From NCBI GenBank assembly GCA_002914805.1, contig JXTB01000048.1, forward strand, positions 408,254 to 472,253: 64,000 bases of DNA, read 5' to 3'. Shown here one piece after another: positions 61,446 through 64,000 of the stretch. The notes beneath the pieces are model-generated. The model saw only the letters and a list, made by a program, of their open reading frames with translations, was not told where the DNA came from and did not search any database. The DNA comes from Parasponia andersonii (taxonomy: Eukaryota; Streptophyta; Magnoliopsida; Rosales; Cannabaceae). How positions within the stretch are numbered: position 1 is the first letter of the stretch; each line of letters begins with the position of its first letter. The position numbers and the translations under genes were made by a program.

Positions 61446-62334
61446 TGAAAAATCTTGAATTTTATTTAGAAAAATACTAGTTTCTAAAAATTATTTATAC
61501 AATCAATATTTGTTCAAAAGTAAGTATTTTTTTCAAAGGTACTCAAGATAACTAACTGATCAAGTTTCTACGAGTAAACAAGAGTTATTTGAGGTAACTA
61601 GTTCAGTTATCTCCAGTAACTTGACCAATTATCATAGGTACCTCATCACTTAATAAATCATTGTTCTAAATATTTTATAAGTACTATTTTTCTAAATCAT
61701 TTAAGAATTTTTCAATAAGTTTGAAATTCTGGATTTTTTCTTTTTTTTTTTTCTAAAAAACTTTACCGCAAGTACATGGCTAATTATATCAAATGTCCAT
61801 CCCAATTTTTAGACCTCATTTTATTTGCCTTAAGTAACCTAACTAGTTACTTCGAATACAATTAAAAAATATCAATTTTGAAAGAAAAATGGGACTGTTC
61901 TAAATATTTTGACTAATAAAATTTTTAAAAATTTCTAACCCAGGATTTTTCATAAAAATTAGTCATCCGGAATTATTCACTTTTCGGTATTCTTGGCCTA
62001 AAATTTTGTAAAAAGCCCCAAAAGAATGGATCTTAGTATAATATACCAATTTGATATATTCAATACATAAATTATTTTAGTGAATATAAAAATCATATAC
62101 TTAATACATAAACTGGATTCAATATAACAGTTGATCCTTCTGTAAAAGAAAATAAATTCAGTCATGTACTTATGAAAAAGAGATAACCGGATATTATCTC
62201 AGATAACTCAACTAGTTGCTTTAAGTATCTCATCCATTAATAAAAAGTAGTATTTTTCTAAATACTTTTTAAAGTGATATTTTTATAATTAAATCCAATA
62301 TTTTTTAGAATAATTTTAAATTCTGGGATTTTTC
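61446..62334. repeat. AT-rich fold-back cluster, MITE-like
   Basis: GAAAAATCTTGAATTTTATT with TTTAGAAAAATACTAG at the left is mirrored by CTAAATACTTTTTAAAGTG with AAATTCTGGGATTTTTC at the right. A further end of the same kind lies at about 61,655-61,741 (GAAATTCTGGATTTTTTC), so at least two nested or adjacent copies exist. The phrases GTACTCAAGATAACTAACTG and AACTAGTTGCTTTAAGTATC also match the motif at 11,317-11,400. No coding capacity. Confidence 0.45.
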
Positions 62335-62474
62335 AATTTTTTTTGAAAATTTACTAGAAAAAAAAAAGTAAATTTCCTCTTCTTTTTTATATTAAGTATA
62401 TAAGTTTTTTTTTTGATTCAATTATACAAAATATAAAGAGAAAAAAGATTTGTTATAGTGAAGCATCAGAATTG

Positions 62475-62511
62475 GCCATTTTGCTAAGGGTTTTTTTTAT
62501 AGCAAAATGGC
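62475..62511. repeat. Perfect 12-bp hairpin
   Basis: GCCATTTTGCTA (62,475-62,486) and TAGCAAAATGGC (62,500-62,511) are exact inverse copies around a 13-base T-rich loop. The right half begins the MITE-like element listed next. Confidence 0.8.
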
Positions 62512-62848
62512 TAAATTTTTTATCCTAGTTTGTAAAATGGCCGTTTTTCAAATATTGTTAAAAAATAGTTGAATTTTAAAAATTATTTAGAAAATAACCA
62601 TTTTCATATTTAGTATATTAAAATATATTAATTTACTTTTTGAAAATTGATTTATTTTTCAAAAAAATGATTTATTTTTTTACAAAAATTGATTTAATTT
62701 ATAAAAGGTAGATCAACTAAAACATGACTATTTATCAAAATAAAAATTATAAAACGAACATTTATTAAATAAGTTTAAAAAATAACTATTGTTTAAATTA
62801 ATCTGAAAAAACGATCGTTTCTTATAAATACTCTTTTGGTAAAAGCCC
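62488..62848. mobile_element. MULE-type MITE candidate
   Basis: The left end GGGTTTTTTTTATAGCAAAA and the right end read inward (GGGCTTTTACCAAAAGAG) are similar, and inner words such as ATGGCCGTTTTT and the reverse complement of AAAACGATCGTTT correspond. An exact 9-bp duplication was not found. Confidence 0.4.
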
Positions 62849-62859
62849 CTACTACATTT

Positions 62860-64000
62860 ATCAATTATACACCTTAACTTTGTAAACAAAAAATGAGCAA
62901 GGGATAAAAATTAATGGCATGTCGGTATTTGGAAAATCAAGGACATGAGCAAGCCAACAAATTCATTAAGGTAACTCGTAACTTTAAGTTTTGCTCGTGC
63001 CTATATTTACTATTTAGTCACTTCTTCTTTTTGGGATAAGGGCCCTAAAACTGATGCAAACAACACGTCAGTTCGACAAAATAAACGAAATACCGTTTTT
63101 AATTTGAACGATAAGGAACTATATGTTATTAATTTTTATTATTTGGAAAATTGGACATGTCTATGTCGTATTAGCATATCATTTACACTTAGTTTATGGT
63201 TTGGGCCCTTGGGCCCCAAGCAAAGTAAACTCATTCATACGCGCGGTGTCGTTTTTTTTTTTTTCTTGAATAATATCCGCAATGTCGTTTAATGCTACGA
63301 AAAATTCTTGTATTATAAAAGACAGGTCGTTTTCCTAAAAGGAACAAAACCCAGGTCAAGCGAAATGGCGTGCATGTTGTTCATTTGAAAAACTCGTTTC
63401 ATTTCCCCCCAATGATCTTCTCGAACGATATTTTTTCTCCTAATATATTTTCAAGGACAGAATAATAGAAAGGACGTTGTATTAATTCTTTTTCTTTCTT
63501 AACAACATTGTTAATGATAATATTGTTTACATCAATCATTCAAAAATACAGCTTGGTAGTTGTTGGTGTTGCCATGTTGGTTTTCGTTCATACAGCAATT
63601 TGTGCTTCATGCGCTCTAATGGCAAAACAAAACCTTAACACTTCTATTGAATATGGTCGGATCGTATACTTGCTGGTAAAACTACGATGGTCTGACGCCT
63701 AACATGTGGTGTGTGTGCATTGTGTAGTACTTGCCAAATACTCTTGATGCTTAAGTTTATGATAAGTTGTTGAGTATGATATCATTTATAATGAGTGGTC
63801 AAAGTAATAACTCGCTCTATTTTAAAGTCTTCTCTTACTTGAGAAAAATAATGTCAATGGTTTGAGTTTTCACGTCGTTCCTGGGAGCCCAACTGAATAA
63901 GATAATTCTAAAAAGTGACTTATCACTAAATTTTATCCGTCATTGTTTTTTATAAAAAAAGATAAAAAACGAGAGAAAAAAGAAAATTTAGCGAAATTAT
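62860..64000. other. Intergenic DNA to the window end
   Basis: No gene was recognised. A 64-codon ORF at 63,508-63,702 has one hydrophobic stretch (LVVVGVAMLVFVHTAICASC, about residues 16-35) but no known family and no clear promoter. It is recorded here as doubtful rather than as a gene. Confidence 0.4.

Overview
The window is AT-rich, gene-poor nuclear DNA from a eudicot plant. The only convincing host gene is a filament-like plant protein (FPP) gene with plant-type introns. The rest is retrotransposons with initiator-tRNA-Met-type primer sites, a long-TIR Mutator-like element (MULE), hAT-like MITEs and simple repeats. A rosid, perhaps in Rosales, is my guess; nothing here proves it. One ambiguous base (n) lies near 25,406.

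Region 1 (1-12,340) is repeat territory. It opens with a fold-back cluster, then a 172-bp tandem duplication. Next is a 5.1-kb MULE-like element (1,701-6,826) with a 9-bp target-site duplication, long inverted arms, a decayed transposase-like N-terminal piece and internal arrays dense in TGTC/GACA words. After it come short MITE-like elements, a SINE-like head and a minisatellite of about 72 bp units (9,660-10,350).

Region 2 (12,348-18,420) is the FPP gene on the minus strand: one leader exon, a 1.5-kb leader intron and five coding exons encoding about 1,089 residues of long coiled-coil protein. Splice sites, poly(A) signal and a TATA-like box can all be read.

Region 3 (18,420-27,797) is intergenic: hAT-like MITEs, small tandem duplications, a poly-C run, and two promoter-like patches (23,820-24,100 with a MYB-type palindrome; 26,290-26,440 with G-boxes) that have no visible gene.

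Region 4 (27,803-53,670) is one stack of nested retroelement fossils. An old Copia element (minus strand, TSD AATAA) was split by a second Copia element (29,825-38,464, plus strand) and by a 12.2-kb insertion (39,868-52,102, TSD TACAT). The second element contains what looks like a remnant of a third. The 12.2-kb insertion is about 3 kb of unclassified AT-rich DNA into which a 9.2-kb Ty3/gypsy chromovirus of Tekay type (42,457-51,646, TSD GTTAT) has jumped. Removing the insertions leaves about 5.0 kb for the oldest element, a normal Copia length. By-eye LTR divergence falls from about 20% (outer Copia) to 15% (inner Copia) to 9% (Tekay), which agrees with the nesting order.

Region 5 (53,676-64,000) is intergenic: an orphan promoter-like patch (57,803-57,945), a GC-richer 0.84-kb segment between two direct repeats (59,221-60,283), an exon-like coding fragment of unknown family (61,174-61,389), and fold-back AT-rich elements (61,446-62,848). 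The genes do not form a pathway; transposon dynamics dominate.
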